Assembly: GCF_027257955.1 (NCBI RefSeq)
Contig: NZ_JANZNQ010000007.1
Location: 1 to 64,000, forward strand
Length of the DNA stretch: 64,000 nucleotides
DNA from: Zhongshania aquatica
GTDB taxonomy: Bacteria > Pseudomonadota > Gammaproteobacteria > Pseudomonadales > Spongiibacteraceae
Direction: 5' to 3'
Each line of letters opens with the position of its first letter. Within the stretch, counting starts at the first letter, position 1. The notes under the pieces were generated by a model. That model was given only the letters and a program-made list of their open reading frames with translations, was not told where the DNA came from and did no database searches. Positions 8,865-18,933 of this stretch are shown one piece after another. The position numbers and the translations under genes are program-made.

Positions 8865-9530
8865 TTAAGACTGCTGGAGTTTGTTTATTAACGGAATGAG
8901 ATCGACGGCGGTGTCGACAATGTAAGTCGCGCCCCAATTGTCTGCGCTGTCGTTTTCCAAAATATAGCCATAGCGACAGGCCACAGTTCTCATATTTGCG
9001 TTACGGCCTGCGTCGATATCGCGTTTATGGTCACCCACATAAATCGTATTTGCTGGTAGGCAGTCGATCTCTTTGCAGGCCAAGTAAATCGGTTCGGGAT
9101 GGGGTTTTCGATTTGTCACGTGATCTGGGCAGATCGCCGTTGCGCAGCGCGCCGACAGTTGCATAGCCTTTAGTAGTGGCTCGGTATAGCGCGAGGGCTT
9201 ATTGGTAACGATTCCCCATTTCAAACCCAGGGATTCGATATGGGTAAGTACCTCGTCCATGCCCGGAAAAAGGGTGGTGCTAATCGAGAGTTGTGCTAGG
9301 TAGCGATCGAGAAATTCATTGAGTAAATCTGCGAAACCATCACTACCTTCAGCTTGCTCAAAGCCGAGGCTGACCACCGCACGGGCACCATCGGAAACCC
9401 GTCTGCGCACTGCGTCATAGTTTTGTAGCGGACGATTGTGCTCTGCCAGCATGCTATTGAGCACAGCTGTAAAGTCGGCGGCTGTGTCTAGTAAGGTGCC
9501 GTCTAGGTCGAATAAGACTGCGTGCAGCAT
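8865..9530 (-). CDS. mupP: HAD-family phosphatase, N-acetylmuramic acid 6-phosphate phosphatase MupP-like
   Basis: This 221-residue HAD hydrolase has the nucleophile motif LFDLDGTLLDT at residues 6-16, a TNKPS motif II near 112 and GDHKRDIDAGRNA motif III/IV near 168, typical of phosphoglycolate phosphatase relatives. In Pseudomonas the gene between ubiG and yciK at this exact place encodes MupP, which dephosphorylates MurNAc-6-phosphate in the cell-wall recycling route that bypasses de novo UDP-MurNAc synthesis. That assignment here is by position and family; a gph-type phosphoglycolate phosphatase is the alternative. Its ATG overlaps the ubiG stop by one base, so translation is probably coupled. 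Confidence 0.82.
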   Translation of the reverse strand: MLHAVLFDLDGTLLDTAADFTAVLNSMLAEHNRPLQNYDAVRRRVSDGARAVVSLGFEQAEGSDGFADLLNEFLDRYLAQLSISTTLFPGMDEVLTHIESLGLKWGIVTNKPSRYTEPLLKAMQLSARCATAICPDHVTNRKPHPEPIYLACKEIDCLPANTIYVGDHKRDIDAGRNANMRTVACRYGYILENDSADNWGATYIVDTAVDLIPLINKLQQS

Positions 9531-10261
9531 CAGGCGGGTTTCTTCACGTGAATCATATAATTTACGTCAACGTCTTTTTCATTCAGCCGATAAGTGCGCA
9601 ACAGCGGGTTATAGGTCAGGCCTGTCATATGCTGCATTTGCAAACCGGCTTCGCGAATCCAGTTACCGAGTTCCGCCGGGCGAATAAAGCGGCTGAAGTC
9701 GTGGGTGCCTTTGGGCAGCATTTTTAGTAAGTATTCCGCACCGACGATCGCAAACATAAAGGCTTTGGGATTGCGGTTGATGGTGGAAAAGTAAATGTCG
9801 CCACCCGGTTTGCACAATGCCGCACAGGCACGAATAACGGAAGAGGGATCGGGAACGTGTTCCAGCATTTCGAGGCAGGTGACAACGTCGTAGGTGCCTG
9901 CTTCATCTGCCGCAAGTTCTTCCGCGGTGGTTTGAAAATACTCAACCTTAGCGCCAGATTCCAATTGGTGCAGTCGGGCCACGCTGAGTGGTGCTTCGCC
10001 CATGTCGATACCTTTGACTCGGGCGCCGCGCTGATACATGGCCTCGGAGAGAATGCCGCCGCCGCAGCCGACATCTACAACGCGACGTTCGGCCAGTGGC
10101 GAGCGCTCGTCAATATAGTTAACGCGTAGCGGGTTGATGTCGTGCAGGGGCTTGAACTCGCTGTTGCGATCCCACCAGCGATGCGCCAGTTCTTCAAATT
10201 TGGCGATCTCCGCTGGATCAACATTGTTTCTATTTTGTTTGTGCGATTCCGCGTGCTGCAT
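9530..10261 (-). CDS. ubiG: UbiG, ubiquinone O-methyltransferase
   Basis: This is a SAM-dependent methyltransferase of 243 residues with motif [16 protein letters not shown], an acidic EMLEHVPDP motif and the UbiG-typical N-terminus ([19 protein letters not shown]). UbiG performs both O-methylations in ubiquinone synthesis at the inner membrane. The frame extends upstream to 10306, but ATG at 10261 is preferred: it has GGAGAA just upstream, fits the family N-terminus and begins one base after the mtaD stop. It sits between mtaD and mupP as in Pseudomonas. Confidence 0.95.
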   Translation of the reverse strand: MQHAESHKQNRNNVDPAEIAKFEELAHRWWDRNSEFKPLHDINPLRVNYIDERSPLAERRVVDVGCGGGILSEAMYQRGARVKGIDMGEAPLSVARLHQLESGAKVEYFQTTAEELAADEAGTYDVVTCLEMLEHVPDPSSVIRACAALCKPGGDIYFSTINRNPKAFMFAIVGAEYLLKMLPKGTHDFSRFIRPAELGNWIREAGLQMQHMTGLTYNPLLRTYRLNEKDVDVNYMIHVKKPA

Positions 10262-10262
10262 T

Positions 10263-11591
10263 TTATTCTCCGCTAATTCTTGAGCGCCAGAGTTCTGCGC
10301 GAGCAATAATATCTCGGCGATCCAGCGTGGTCAGTTCGCCATTATCCAGTACCTTACGGCCCATGATCCAGCTATAGCGAACCTGATGGCTGATATTGGT
10401 GTACACCAATTGGGATACTGGGTTGTAAATCGGTTGTTGTTCTAAGCCGGATAAGTCGATGGCAATCACGTCGGCTTGCTTGCCAATCTCTAAGCTGCCG
10501 ACTAAATGATCTATGCCAAGGGCTTTGGCGCCGTTTAATGTCGCCATGGTCAGTGCGTAGTGGTCGGGCAGTGCGCTGGCGTCACCGGCAACGATTTTGC
10601 CTAGCAGTGCCGCGCTTCGCATTTCACTGAATAGGTCGAGGTCGTTATTGCTTGCTGCGCCGTCAGTGCCAATGGCGACATTGATGCCTGCGCTGCGCAT
10701 TCTTTCAACGGGAGAGAAACCGCTGGCTAGCTTCATATTCGATTCTGGACAGTGAATGGCATGGCAGCCGAAATTAGCTAGCGTCGCGATATCTTCGTCA
10801 TTTAATGCCGCGAGGTGCACGCACTGGGTTTTTGGTCCAAGCAAGCCCAGATCGGCAAGGCGCGCGATGGGGCGTTTGCCAGTTTGGGCGACAGCGTCGT
10901 CTATTTCCTGCTGGGTTTCATGAAGATGAATTTGAATCGGCGCGTCTGCCTCGGCAGCGAGGGTGGCCACCCTTTGCATGGCGTCGTCGCCGACGGTGTA
11001 GGGCGCGTGGGGCCCAAAGGCGACGGTAATGAGTTTGCTGTGTTTTAGCTCGTCCCGCAGGGCGAGGCCCTTACGTAAATAATCGTCGGGGCCGCTACCC
11101 CAGGCGGAGGGGAAGTCAAATATAGGGAAGCTGAGCTGGGCGCGAATGCCCGCTTTGCGAATGACGGTGGCAGCGGCCTCTGGAAAAAAGTACATATCGC
11201 TAAAGGTGGTCGTGCCGCTGCGGAGCATTTCTGCAATGGCTAGCTCGCAGCCGTCGCGGACAAAGGCCTCGTCTACCCAGCGACCTTCTGCCGGCCAAAT
11301 GTGGTCGTTCAGCCAAGTGTGCAGAGGTTTGTCGTCCGCCAAGCCGCGAAATAGGCTCATTGCTGCATGGCCGTGTGCGTTAATTAGTCCCGGCATCAGC
11401 ACGTGGCTGTCTAATCGCAGTACTTCGTTGGCCTCGATATTTTCAGCGTCTACGGCGGGCAAAAGTGCGCAGATTTCGCCGTCGCGGATAGCTAGTGCGT
11501 AGTTGTTTAGTGGTGTGCAGTTAGGTGCGACGGGAATAATCCAGCGCGCAAATATCAGTGTATCAACGGGGTCTGAGCTTTGGGCAGGCAT
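10263..11591 (-). CDS. mtaD: TRZ/ATZ-family amidohydrolase, 5'-methylthioadenosine/S-adenosylhomocysteine deaminase-like
   Basis: This 442-residue amidohydrolase carries the metal-binding motif [16 protein letters not shown] near residue 75, HLHETQQE (metal His and catalytic Glu) near 225, HCPESNMKL near 280 and [13 protein letters not shown] near 308, the order expected for the MtaD/TrzN group. The Pseudomonas protein in this position next to ubiG deaminates methylthioadenosine to methylthioinosine. The catalytic ligands look intact. It is the first gene of the minus-strand block and is read away from gyrA; the roughly 270 bases between the two starts should hold both promoters. Confidence 0.85.
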   Translation of the reverse strand: MPAQSSDPVDTLIFARWIIPVAPNCTPLNNYALAIRDGEICALLPAVDAENIEANEVLRLDSHVLMPGLINAHGHAAMSLFRGLADDKPLHTWLNDHIWPAEGRWVDEAFVRDGCELAIAEMLRSGTTTFSDMYFFPEAAATVIRKAGIRAQLSFPIFDFPSAWGSGPDDYLRKGLALRDELKHSKLITVAFGPHAPYTVGDDAMQRVATLAAEADAPIQIHLHETQQEIDDAVAQTGKRPIARLADLGLLGPKTQCVHLAALNDEDIATLANFGCHAIHCPESNMKLASGFSPVERMRSAGINVAIGTDGAASNNDLDLFSEMRSAALLGKIVAGDASALPDHYALTMATLNGAKALGIDHLVGSLEIGKQADVIAIDLSGLEQQPIYNPVSQLVYTNISHQVRYSWIMGRKVLDNGELTTLDRRDIIARAELWRSRISGE

Positions 11592-11718
11592 GGGGCTGTC
11601 CGTATCTGTTTATGCAAAGGCGCAAGTATACCTGTTAACACGGCCGCTGTGGTCGCCTTTTGTTGCGGTAGTACATTGATTTGCGGCGATTTTGAACTGT
11701 CTACGGGCTTGAGATTTA

Positions 11719-11727
11719 TGCTATCAT
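11719..11727 (+). promoter_or_regulatory. Candidate extended -10 promoter for gyrA
   Basis: TGCTATCAT, an extended -10 element (TG, one base, TATCAT), lies 138 bases before the gyrA ATG in the intergenic region shared with mtaD. No good -35 is present at normal spacing, which is acceptable for extended -10 promoters but keeps confidence low. Confidence 0.35.
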
Positions 11728-11864
11728 TCTCGCTTTATTTTCCGCTTAGACCAGCTGCGCCGTCGGCGGAGACGGAAGTAGTGGTGAGTTAAATACCGGA
11801 TAAGGCCGATTTCGAGGCGACACTGCCGCGTGACGACTATCCATAATAAGGAATTACCCTGTTC

Positions 11865-14516
11865 ATGGCTGATATAGCTAAAGAGATTCTGCCGGTAAAC
11901 ATTGAGGACGAGCTTAAGCAGTCCTATCTTGATTACGCAATGAGTGTCATCGTAGGTCGGGCGCTTCCCGATGTGCGTGACGGTCTAAAACCTGTTCATC
12001 GCCGCGTATTGTTCGCTATGAGTGAGCTGGGTAATGACTGGAATAAAGGCTACAAGAAGTCTGCCCGTGTGGTGGGTGACGTTATTGGTAAATACCATCC
12101 CCATGGTGACTCTGCGGTATACGACACCATCGTTCGGATGGCTCAGCCGTTTTCACTGCGCTATATGCTGGTTGATGGCCAAGGCAACTTCGGTTCTATC
12201 GATGGTGATAACGCGGCGGCTATGCGTTATACCGAAATTCGTATGCGCAAGATTGCCCATGAAATTCTCGCCGATCTAGACAAAGAAACCGTTGATTGGG
12301 TGCCTAACTACGATGGCACCGAGCAAATTCCGGCAGTAATGCCTACTAAAATACCGGCGCTATTGATCAATGGCTCATCAGGTATTGCGGTGGGTATGGC
12401 AACAAATATCCCACCACACAACTTAACCGAAGTGGTTAATGGCTGTTTGGCTTTGCTTGATGATCCAGATATTACTGTTGACCAGTTGATGGAGCATATC
12501 CCTGGTCCAGACTTCCCGACGGCGGCAATCATTAATGGCCGCGCCGGTATTGTTGAAGCCTATAGAACGGGGCGTGGTCGTATCTATGTTCGCGCTCGCG
12601 CAGAAGTTATCGTTGATGAAAAGACCCATCGCGAAACTATTCTTATTCACGAGCTGCCTTATCAGGTAAATAAGGCGCGCTTGATCGAGAAAATTGCCGA
12701 GCTAGTTAAAGAGAAGAAAATAGAAGGCATTTCTGAGCTGCGAGACGAGTCTGATAAAGACGGTATGCGCGTTGTTATTGAAATGAAGCGCGGCGAAAGC
12801 GGCGAAGTCATACTGAACAATTTATATGCACAAACACAGCTGCAAAATGTGTTTGGTATCAATATTGTGGCTTTGGTAGATAATCAGCCGCGCATTCTTA
12901 ACCTCAAACAGCTACTCGAATACTTTATTCGTCACCGCCGTGAAGTTGTTACTCGTCGTACTGTGTATTTGCTGCGCAAGGCACGGGAACGCGGTCATGT
13001 ACTTGAAGGTTTGGCGGTAGCGATCTCTAATATCGACGAGATTATCGCGACCATTAAAGCGTCTGCAACCACCCAAGAAGCGAAAGATAGCTTGATCTCG
13101 CGCCCATGGAAGTTGGGCGATGTGGCCGGAATGTTGGAGCGCGCCGGCGAGAATGCCTGCCGTCCAGATGATCTTGAAGATCAGTATGGCATGCGCGATG
13201 GCCAGTATTATTTGTCGCCTGTGCAAGTTCAGGCGATTCTCGATCTGCGTTTGCAAAAACTGACTGGTTTAGAGCATGAGAAGCTATTGGGCGAGTACCA
13301 AGAGCGTCTGCTGGAAATTGCGGAATACTTAAATATTCTGGCGAATCCCGATGTACTGATCGCCGTTATTCGTGGTGAATTAGAGCAAGTAGTTGCCGAT
13401 TACGGCGACGAGCGTCGCAGTGAAATTGTGGCCTCACAGCTTGATCTTAATCACGAAGATTTGATTCCTGAAGAAGACCGTGTAGTGACTATTTCCAATG
13501 GCGGTTATGCCAAGTCGCAGCCTTTAGATACCTATCAGGCGCAGCGTCGCGGCGGCATGGGTAAATCTGCTACCTCGGTTAAAGACGAAGATTTTGTTGA
13601 GCACTTATTGGTGGTGAATACGCACACCACCATTCTGTGTTTCAGTAATATCGGTAAAGTATATTGGTTACGTGCCTACCAGATTCCCGTTGCGGGTCGT
13701 AATTCGCGCGGTCGGCCGATGGTGAATTTATTACCGCTGGATGAGAATGAACGTATCACCTCGATTCTGCCAGTAAACGAGTATACCGAAGGCTATTTCA
13801 TATTTATGGCCACCGGTTTTGGTACGGTTAAAAAGACACCGCTAGAGGCGTTTTCGCGTCAGCGCAGTGTTGGTTTGCGCGCCATTGAGCTTGATGAAGG
13901 TGACGTACTTATCGGCACCGCAATCACCAATGGCGAAAACGATATTTTGTTATTAACCAGCGCTGGTAAAGCGGCTCGCTTCCCTGAAACTGCTGTTCGC
14001 GCCATGGGGCGTACCGCACGCGGCGTACGCGGTATTCGCATGGATGAAGGCCAATCCGCTATCGCGATGATTATTCCGCAAGAGGGTGGTCGCGTATTGA
14101 CCGTCTCTGAGAATGGTTATGGCAAACGTACTTTGGTGGAAGATTTCCCGGCGAAAGGCCGCGGAAATCGTGGTGTTATTGCCATGGCCATGAGTGAGCG
14201 TAATGGACCCTTGGTTGGCGCAGTTCAGGTCTTTGAAGGTGACGACCTGATGCTGATCAGTGACCAAGGTACTTTGGTTCGTACTCGCACAGATGAAGTG
14301 TCTATTCTCAGCCGTAATACCCAGGGTGTTCGTGTTATTCGTTTGAAAGAAGACGAGCATTTAGTGGGTGTTCAGCGCGTCGAGGAAGAAGATGAAAAAT
14401 TGCCAGAAATTGATGAAGATGCAGAAATAGCATCAGCTGATGATGTGATTGCTGGCGAAGCAGCTGTTAGTGACGATGATGCAGGTGCCTCTGCAGACGA
14501 TAGCGCTGAGGAGTAA
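11865..14516 (+). CDS. gyrA: DNA gyrase subunit A
   Basis: The 883-residue protein is GyrA, which cuts and rejoins DNA in the A2B2 gyrase that introduces negative supercoils. Its N-terminus matches the family exactly ([20 protein letters not shown]), the catalytic tyrosine is Y122 in [11 protein letters not shown], and the GyrA-box QRRGGMGKS begins the C-terminal beta-pinwheel. The quinolone-determining positions are the susceptible residues S83 and D87 in GDSAVYD. The tail after residue 840 is strongly acidic (Glu/Asp/Ala-rich), as in many relatives. AAGGAATTA precedes the ATG. It heads the gyrA-serC-pheA-hisC-tyrA-aroA-cmk-rpsA region, although a hairpin follows it. Confidence 0.99.
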   Translation: MADIAKEILPVNIEDELKQSYLDYAMSVIVGRALPDVRDGLKPVHRRVLFAMSELGNDWNKGYKKSARVVGDVIGKYHPHGDSAVYDTIVRMAQPFSLRYMLVDGQGNFGSIDGDNAAAMRYTEIRMRKIAHEILADLDKETVDWVPNYDGTEQIPAVMPTKIPALLINGSSGIAVGMATNIPPHNLTEVVNGCLALLDDPDITVDQLMEHIPGPDFPTAAIINGRAGIVEAYRTGRGRIYVRARAEVIVDEKTHRETILIHELPYQVNKARLIEKIAELVKEKKIEGISELRDESDKDGMRVVIEMKRGESGEVILNNLYAQTQLQNVFGINIVALVDNQPRILNLKQLLEYFIRHRREVVTRRTVYLLRKARERGHVLEGLAVAISNIDEIIATIKASATTQEAKDSLISRPWKLGDVAGMLERAGENACRPDDLEDQYGMRDGQYYLSPVQVQAILDLRLQKLTGLEHEKLLGEYQERLLEIAEYLNILANPDVLIAVIRGELEQVVADYGDERRSEIVASQLDLNHEDLIPEEDRVVTISNGGYAKSQPLDTYQAQRRGGMGKSATSVKDEDFVEHLLVVNTHTTILCFSNIGKVYWLRAYQIPVAGRNSRGRPMVNLLPLDENERITSILPVNEYTEGYFIFMATGFGTVKKTPLEAFSRQRSVGLRAIELDEGDVLIGTAITNGENDILLLTSAGKAARFPETAVRAMGRTARGVRGIRMDEGQSAIAMIIPQEGGRVLTVSENGYGKRTLVEDFPAKGRGNRGVIAMAMSERNGPLVGAVQVFEGDDLMLISDQGTLVRTRTDEVSILSRNTQGVRVIRLKEDEHLVGVQRVEEEDEKLPEIDEDAEIASADDVIAGEAAVSDDDAGASADDSAEE

Positions 14517-14565
14517 TCCCACGCGCGGTAGTTTGTTTAGATTTGCAGATAAATAGTATGAGTAG

Positions 14566-14593
14566 CGGCGCCGCTGGCGCCGTTTGTTTTTTT
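14566..14593 (+). terminator. Terminator hairpin between gyrA and serC
   Basis: CGGCGCC and GGCGCCG form a 7-bp GC stem around a 3-nt loop, followed by a T-rich run broken by one G and one A. It should at least partly end gyrA transcription before serC. Confidence 0.8.
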
Positions 14594-14623
14594 ATTTTTT
14601 AACTTTCGGAGTGGCGATTCAAG

Positions 14624-15703
14624 ATGGCGCGTCGTTTTAATTTTTGTGCAGGTCCGGCTTCAATTCCTGAATCAGTGTTGGCAGAGGCTAGCGAGCAGCT
14701 ATTAGATTGGCAGGGTCGTGGTTTGTCGGTCATGGAAATGAGCCACCGCTCCGATGAGATGGTCGGAATTGCCAATGAGGCCGAAGCCGATTTGCGCGAG
14801 CTGATGGGTATTTCTGACGACTATGCCGTGCTGTTCTTGCAAGGTGGGGCAAGCAGCCAGTTTTCTGCCGTGCCCTTAAATTTGATGGGCGAAGGCAAGG
14901 TTGTTGATTACGTCAACACCGGAGAATGGTCTAAAAAAGCCATCAAAGAAGCGAAACGCTACGCGACAGTGAATGTTGTTGCGTCCTCTGAAGATACCAA
15001 CTTCACCACAATTCCGGCGTTTGACAGCTGGAAATTAAGTGATGATGCGGCCTATTTGCACTACACACCAAATGAAACTATTGGTGGCTTGGAGTTTTTC
15101 TGGACACCAGAAAGCAAGGTGCCACTGGTTGCCGACATGTCGTCTACTATTTTGTCACGCCCAGTTGACGTGAATAAATTTGGTTTGATTTACGCGGGTG
15201 CGCAAAAGAATATTGGCCCTGCCGGTTTAACGATAGTGATCGTTCGCAAAGATTTATTGGGTAAAGCCAGCGCGATTACGCCAACGATGTTGGATTACAA
15301 AACTGCTTTCGATAATGACTCTATGTACAACACGCCGCCGACGTGGGCGTGGTATTTGGCAGGCTTGGTATTTAAGTGGCTCAAAGCTCAGGGCGGTCTT
15401 GAGGCGATGGAAGTGGTAAACCGTCGCAAAGCTGAGAAGTTGTATAGTTACATTGATGCTAGCGGCTTTTATAGTAACCCTGTTGAAATTGCCAGTCGTT
15501 CTTTAATGAACATTCCTTTTGTATTAGCGGACGCGAGCCTGGATAAGGCATTTCTTGCTGGTGCAGAAGAAGCCGGTTTACTTAATTTGAAGGGCCATCG
15601 TTCAGTGGGTGGTATGCGTGCCAGTGTTTACAATGCGGTGCCTGAAGAAGCGGTAGACGCGCTAATCGCTTATATGAAAGATTTCGCACAACAACACGGT
15701 TGA
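14624..15703 (+). CDS. serC: Phosphoserine aminotransferase
   Basis: This 359-residue class V PLP enzyme has the SerC N-terminus RFNFCAGPASIPESVL, the FLQGGASSQF loop, DMSSTILSRP and the PLP lysine in YAGAQKNIGPAG (about residue 197). It converts 3-phosphohydroxypyruvate to phosphoserine and also serves pyridoxal phosphate synthesis. CGGAGTGG lies upstream of the ATG. pheA starts four bases after its stop, so the two are co-transcribed, starting the serine/aromatic supraoperon known from Pseudomonas. Confidence 0.97.
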   Translation: MARRFNFCAGPASIPESVLAEASEQLLDWQGRGLSVMEMSHRSDEMVGIANEAEADLRELMGISDDYAVLFLQGGASSQFSAVPLNLMGEGKVVDYVNTGEWSKKAIKEAKRYATVNVVASSEDTNFTTIPAFDSWKLSDDAAYLHYTPNETIGGLEFFWTPESKVPLVADMSSTILSRPVDVNKFGLIYAGAQKNIGPAGLTIVIVRKDLLGKASAITPTMLDYKTAFDNDSMYNTPPTWAWYLAGLVFKWLKAQGGLEAMEVVNRRKAEKLYSYIDASGFYSNPVEIASRSLMNIPFVLADASLDKAFLAGAEEAGLLNLKGHRSVGGMRASVYNAVPEEAVDALIAYMKDFAQQHG

Positions 15704-15707
15704 GATT

Positions 15708-16853
15708 ATGAGCGAATCCAACACGCCGCCAATTACTCTTGATGATTTGCGTCAGGACATCGACAGCATCGATACGCAGATTCACGATCTGCTGAATCGT
15801 CGTGCTAGCTGTGCTCAGCAGGTTGCCGAGGTAAAGCTTCGGGAGTTTGCCGCTGCCCAGCAGTTTGAGTCGAATGCTGATAGCAGTAGTGCGCAGCAAT
15901 TACTGTTTTATCGTCCAGAGCGTGAAGCTCAGGTATTGGCGCGGGTGAAGGCAGCGAATAAAGGCCCCTTGGCAGACGACACGGTAGCCTTTATTTTTCG
16001 CGAAATTATGTCGGCGTGTTTGGCCTTAGAGAAGCCGATGGAAGTGGCCTATTTAGGTCCAGTGGGCACCTTTAGTCAGGCCGCTGCGCTTAAACATTTT
16101 GGCCATGCTGTCGTTAGTGTGCCGCAAACATCTATTGATGAGGTTTTTGCAAAGGTCGCTAACGGGCAGTGCCATTACGGCGTTGTGCCAGTCGAAAATT
16201 CAACCGAGGGTATGGTTTCAAATACCTTGGATGCCTTTATTAATTCTCCGCTAAAGATCTGTGGTGAGCTGGAACTGCGTATTCGTCTGCATTTATTGGT
16301 GGGTAAAGACGGTAAAGATAAGCCGATTACGCGTATCTGTGCGCATCAGCAAGCCTTGGCGCAAAGCCGCCGCTGGTTGGATGCTAACTATCCCGGTGTG
16401 GAGCGTTCTGCGGTAAGCAGCAACGGTGAAGCTGCCAGAATGGCGGCGGAAGAAGAGGGCGTGGCCGCTGTCGCTGGTGATATAGCAGAACAGCAGTATG
16501 GCTTATTGCAGGTGGCTGGCAATATTGAAGATCAGCCGGATAATACCACGCGCTTTTTAATTATTGGCCGCGAAGATGTAGCGTCCAGTGGTCGCGATAA
16601 AACGTCCTTAGTGGTGTCTGCCCGAAATCGTCCTGGTGCGTTGTTTAAATTGCTCGAGCCGTTTCAAAAAGCCGATGTCATGCTTACCCGAATTGATACG
16701 CGACCATCGCGAACAGAGCCTTGGACATACGTGTTCTTTATCGAGTTTGAAGGCCATCGCGATGATGCCATTATCGTTGATATTCTCAATGACATTGAGC
16801 AGCACTCCATTATGTTTAAAGTATTAGGGTCTTATCCCAAGGCCGCAATCTAG
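15708..16853 (+). CDS. pheA: Bifunctional chorismate mutase/prephenate dehydratase (P-protein)
   Basis: The 381-residue protein has an AroQ chorismate mutase domain (about 8-105, LDDLRQDIDSIDTQIHDLLNRR), a prephenate dehydratase domain (about 112-290, VAYLGPVGTFSQAAA and the catalytic TTRFLIIG) and a C-terminal ACT domain (about 300-378). The pair of reactions takes chorismate to phenylpyruvate. The ACT domain has GALF and IDTRPSR where Escherichia has GALV and ESRP, the phenylalanine-binding motifs, so feedback inhibition is likely but the ligand site differs slightly. The mutase segment around residues 48-62 (FAAAQQFESNADSSSAQ) looks like a short insertion compared with relatives. Confidence 0.96.
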   Translation: MSESNTPPITLDDLRQDIDSIDTQIHDLLNRRASCAQQVAEVKLREFAAAQQFESNADSSSAQQLLFYRPEREAQVLARVKAANKGPLADDTVAFIFREIMSACLALEKPMEVAYLGPVGTFSQAAALKHFGHAVVSVPQTSIDEVFAKVANGQCHYGVVPVENSTEGMVSNTLDAFINSPLKICGELELRIRLHLLVGKDGKDKPITRICAHQQALAQSRRWLDANYPGVERSAVSSNGEAARMAAEEEGVAAVAGDIAEQQYGLLQVAGNIEDQPDNTTRFLIIGREDVASSGRDKTSLVVSARNRPGALFKLLEPFQKADVMLTRIDTRPSRTEPWTYVFFIEFEGHRDDAIIVDILNDIEQHSIMFKVLGSYPKAAI

Positions 16854-16889
16854 TTATGTTGTTTGGCCTATTTTGTGAGGGTGTAGCAA

Positions 16890-18008
16890 GTGACGTGTGA
16901 TGTATTTGCGCTGGCAAATGTCGGCGTTCAGGGTTTACATCCCTATCAGCCGGGTAAACCTATTGAAGAGCTGCAGCGTGAGCTGGGCTTGGACAATATA
17001 GTTAAACTAGCGAGTAATGAAAACCCGCTTGGCCCGTCGCCGATCGCGATGGCTGCTGCGCAAGCGTCGTTGAAACAAATGCATCTCTATCCCGATGCCA
17101 GCGGCTTTGAATTAAAGAAAAAGCTCGCTGCTAAACTGGGTGTGGGCGAAAACCAATTTACCCTTGGCAATGGCTCCAATGATGTTTTGGACTTGATTGC
17201 GCGCACCTTTTTGGGCGCGGGTAGTTCTGCTGTATTTTCGCAATACGCTTTTATTGTTTACCCCATTGCCGTTCAGGCTGTCGGTGCTCGCGCTATTGTT
17301 GCGCCAGCAAAAGATTGGGGGCATGACTTACTTGAAATGGCGGCGGCTATTGAGGCAGATACCAAAGTTGTTTTCATTGCCAATCCAAATAACCCCACTG
17401 GAAATTACCTTGATCGCGAATCCCTGAGCGCATTCTTAGCCAAGGTTCCTGAGCACGTTATTGTTGTTCTTGATGAGGCTTATGTGGAGTTTGCGGGTGT
17501 TGATGATTTTCCTGACGGACTAACATTTTTAAACGATTACCCCAATGTTATTGTGACACGCACCTTTTCTAAGGCTTATGGTTTGGCTGGTTTGCGAATT
17601 GGCTATAGTATTAGCAGCCCGCAAATTGCCGATTTGTTAAACCGCGTGCGTGCGCCATTCAATGTCAGTATTCCCGCGATGTCGGCGGCTCTTGCAGTAT
17701 TAGATGATCGAGATTATTTGCAACGTAGCCAGCAGGTCAATAGCGCGGGTATGGGTCAACTATGTGCTGGTTTCGATGAGTTAGGGCTGACTTATATTCC
17801 ATCGGTCGGAAATTTTGTTGCTGTTGAATTACCCTGTGATGCGGTGCCTGTATACCAAGCCTTACTTCGCGAGGGCGTTATTGTTCGTCCCGTTGGTGTT
17901 TATCAAATGCCAAATCATTTGCGCGTATCAATTGGTTTGGAACACGAAAACGCACGTTTTCTTAGTGCCTTAAAAAAGCTGATAAATGAGGGATGTTTTG
18001 ATCAATAA
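16890..18008 (+). CDS. hisC: Histidinol-phosphate/aromatic aminotransferase (HisC type, aromatic supraoperon copy)
   Basis: This 372-residue class I/II PLP aminotransferase shows HPYQPGKPIEELQRELGL, ASNENPLGPSP, the NPNNPTGN loop and the PLP lysine in TRTFSKAYGLAGLRIGY. The HisC copy between pheA and tyrA in Pseudomonas (hisHb/hisC2) is thought to transaminate aromatic keto acids as well as histidinol phosphate, completing phenylalanine and tyrosine synthesis; that role is inferred from location. The start is a GTG with GAGGG about 12 bases upstream. Its 3' end overlaps tyrA. Confidence 0.92.
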   Translation: MTCDVFALANVGVQGLHPYQPGKPIEELQRELGLDNIVKLASNENPLGPSPIAMAAAQASLKQMHLYPDASGFELKKKLAAKLGVGENQFTLGNGSNDVLDLIARTFLGAGSSAVFSQYAFIVYPIAVQAVGARAIVAPAKDWGHDLLEMAAAIEADTKVVFIANPNNPTGNYLDRESLSAFLAKVPEHVIVVLDEAYVEFAGVDDFPDGLTFLNDYPNVIVTRTFSKAYGLAGLRIGYSISSPQIADLLNRVRAPFNVSIPAMSAALAVLDDRDYLQRSQQVNSAGMGQLCAGFDELGLTYIPSVGNFVAVELPCDAVPVYQALLREGVIVRPVGVYQMPNHLRVSIGLEHENARFLSALKKLINEGCFDQ

Positions 18009-18894
18009 ACTCACCATTATTGGTCTAGGCCTAATGGGGGGCTCATTGGCCAAGGCCTTAAAGGCGCAGGGTGCTGTTGGCCAAGTAGTCGCAACAGGGC
18101 GCCGTGCGGAGTCGCTTGAGCGAGGCCTGCAGCTTGGGGTGATAGATTCCTATACCCTCGATATGGCCGAAGCCGTCGCTGGTGCCGACGTAGTAGTGAT
18201 CGCGACGCCGACATTAATCGCCGAAAAAGTCATGGCAGAAATAGCACCGTTGATGACCGCTAATATGGTGGTGACTGATGTTGCTAGCGTAAAAGGTAAT
18301 ATTCAAAAAGCAGCCGAACGAATATTTGGTGACGTGCCGGCGAATTTTGTGCTCGGTCATCCCATCGCGGGTTCAGAGCAAAGTGGTGTTGACGCATCGG
18401 CAGTAGATTTGTTTGTTGATCATCGAGTGATATTAACGCCCTTGGCAAACACTTCTGATTCGGCGCTTTCGCTGATTCAGTCAATGTGGGAAACCTGCGG
18501 GGCCGAAGTGGTGTGTATGGATGTGGAGGAGCATGATGCCGTTCTTGCGGCGACCAGTCATCTGCCCCATGTTTTGGCCTACACCCTAGTTGACGCGCTT
18601 GCTCAGAATGGCGCGGCGGCAGATATTTTTCGATTTGCGGCTGGCGGGTTTCGCGACTTCACTCGTATTGCGTCAAGTGACCCAACTATGTGGCACGACA
18701 TTGCGCTGGCGAATCGCGATGCAATATTGCAGGGTATCGATACCTTTTCAGCGCATTTAAGCACTGTTCGAGAGGCGATTGCCGACGGCGATGGCGACGC
18801 TATTTTTGCCACCTTCGATCGCGCTAAGCACGCGCGTGATGAACATTTTTTGGGGCAGTATCTCGCCCGTCAAAAAAAACCTCTTTCATCGTAA
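17986..18894 (+). CDS. tyrA: Prephenate/arogenate (cyclohexadienyl) dehydrogenase
   Basis: The protein has the NAD-binding glycine motif IIGLGLMGGSLAKAL near its N-terminus, GHPIAGSEQSG near residue 123 and the SHLPHVLAYTLVD catalytic histidine region, all typical of TyrA dehydrogenases that make 4-hydroxyphenylpyruvate or tyrosine. The longest frame starts with ATG at 17986, 23 bases inside hisC; a TTG at 17998 has GAGGG five bases upstream and gives a more usual N-terminus, so it may be the real start. In Pseudomonas aeruginosa this protein is fused to AroA; here it ends 39 bases before aroA and stays separate. Confidence 0.94.
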   Translation: MRDVLINKLTIIGLGLMGGSLAKALKAQGAVGQVVATGRRAESLERGLQLGVIDSYTLDMAEAVAGADVVVIATPTLIAEKVMAEIAPLMTANMVVTDVASVKGNIQKAAERIFGDVPANFVLGHPIAGSEQSGVDASAVDLFVDHRVILTPLANTSDSALSLIQSMWETCGAEVVCMDVEEHDAVLAATSHLPHVLAYTLVDALAQNGAAADIFRFAAGGFRDFTRIASSDPTMWHDIALANRDAILQGIDTFSAHLSTVREAIADGDGDAIFATFDRAKHARDEHFLGQYLARQKKPLSS

Positions 18895-18933
18895 CTTCAT
18901 ATTTTCCTGATTAAATTAAAGAGAAATATTATC

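Noticed and set aside
11692-11727. TTGAAC as -35 for the gyrA promoter
   Set aside because: Spacing to TATCAT is 24 bases, too long for sigma-70; only the extended -10 is kept.
12099-12130. Possible quinolone-resistance change in gyrA
   Set aside because: Residues 83 and 87 are Ser and Asp, the susceptible state; no change to report.
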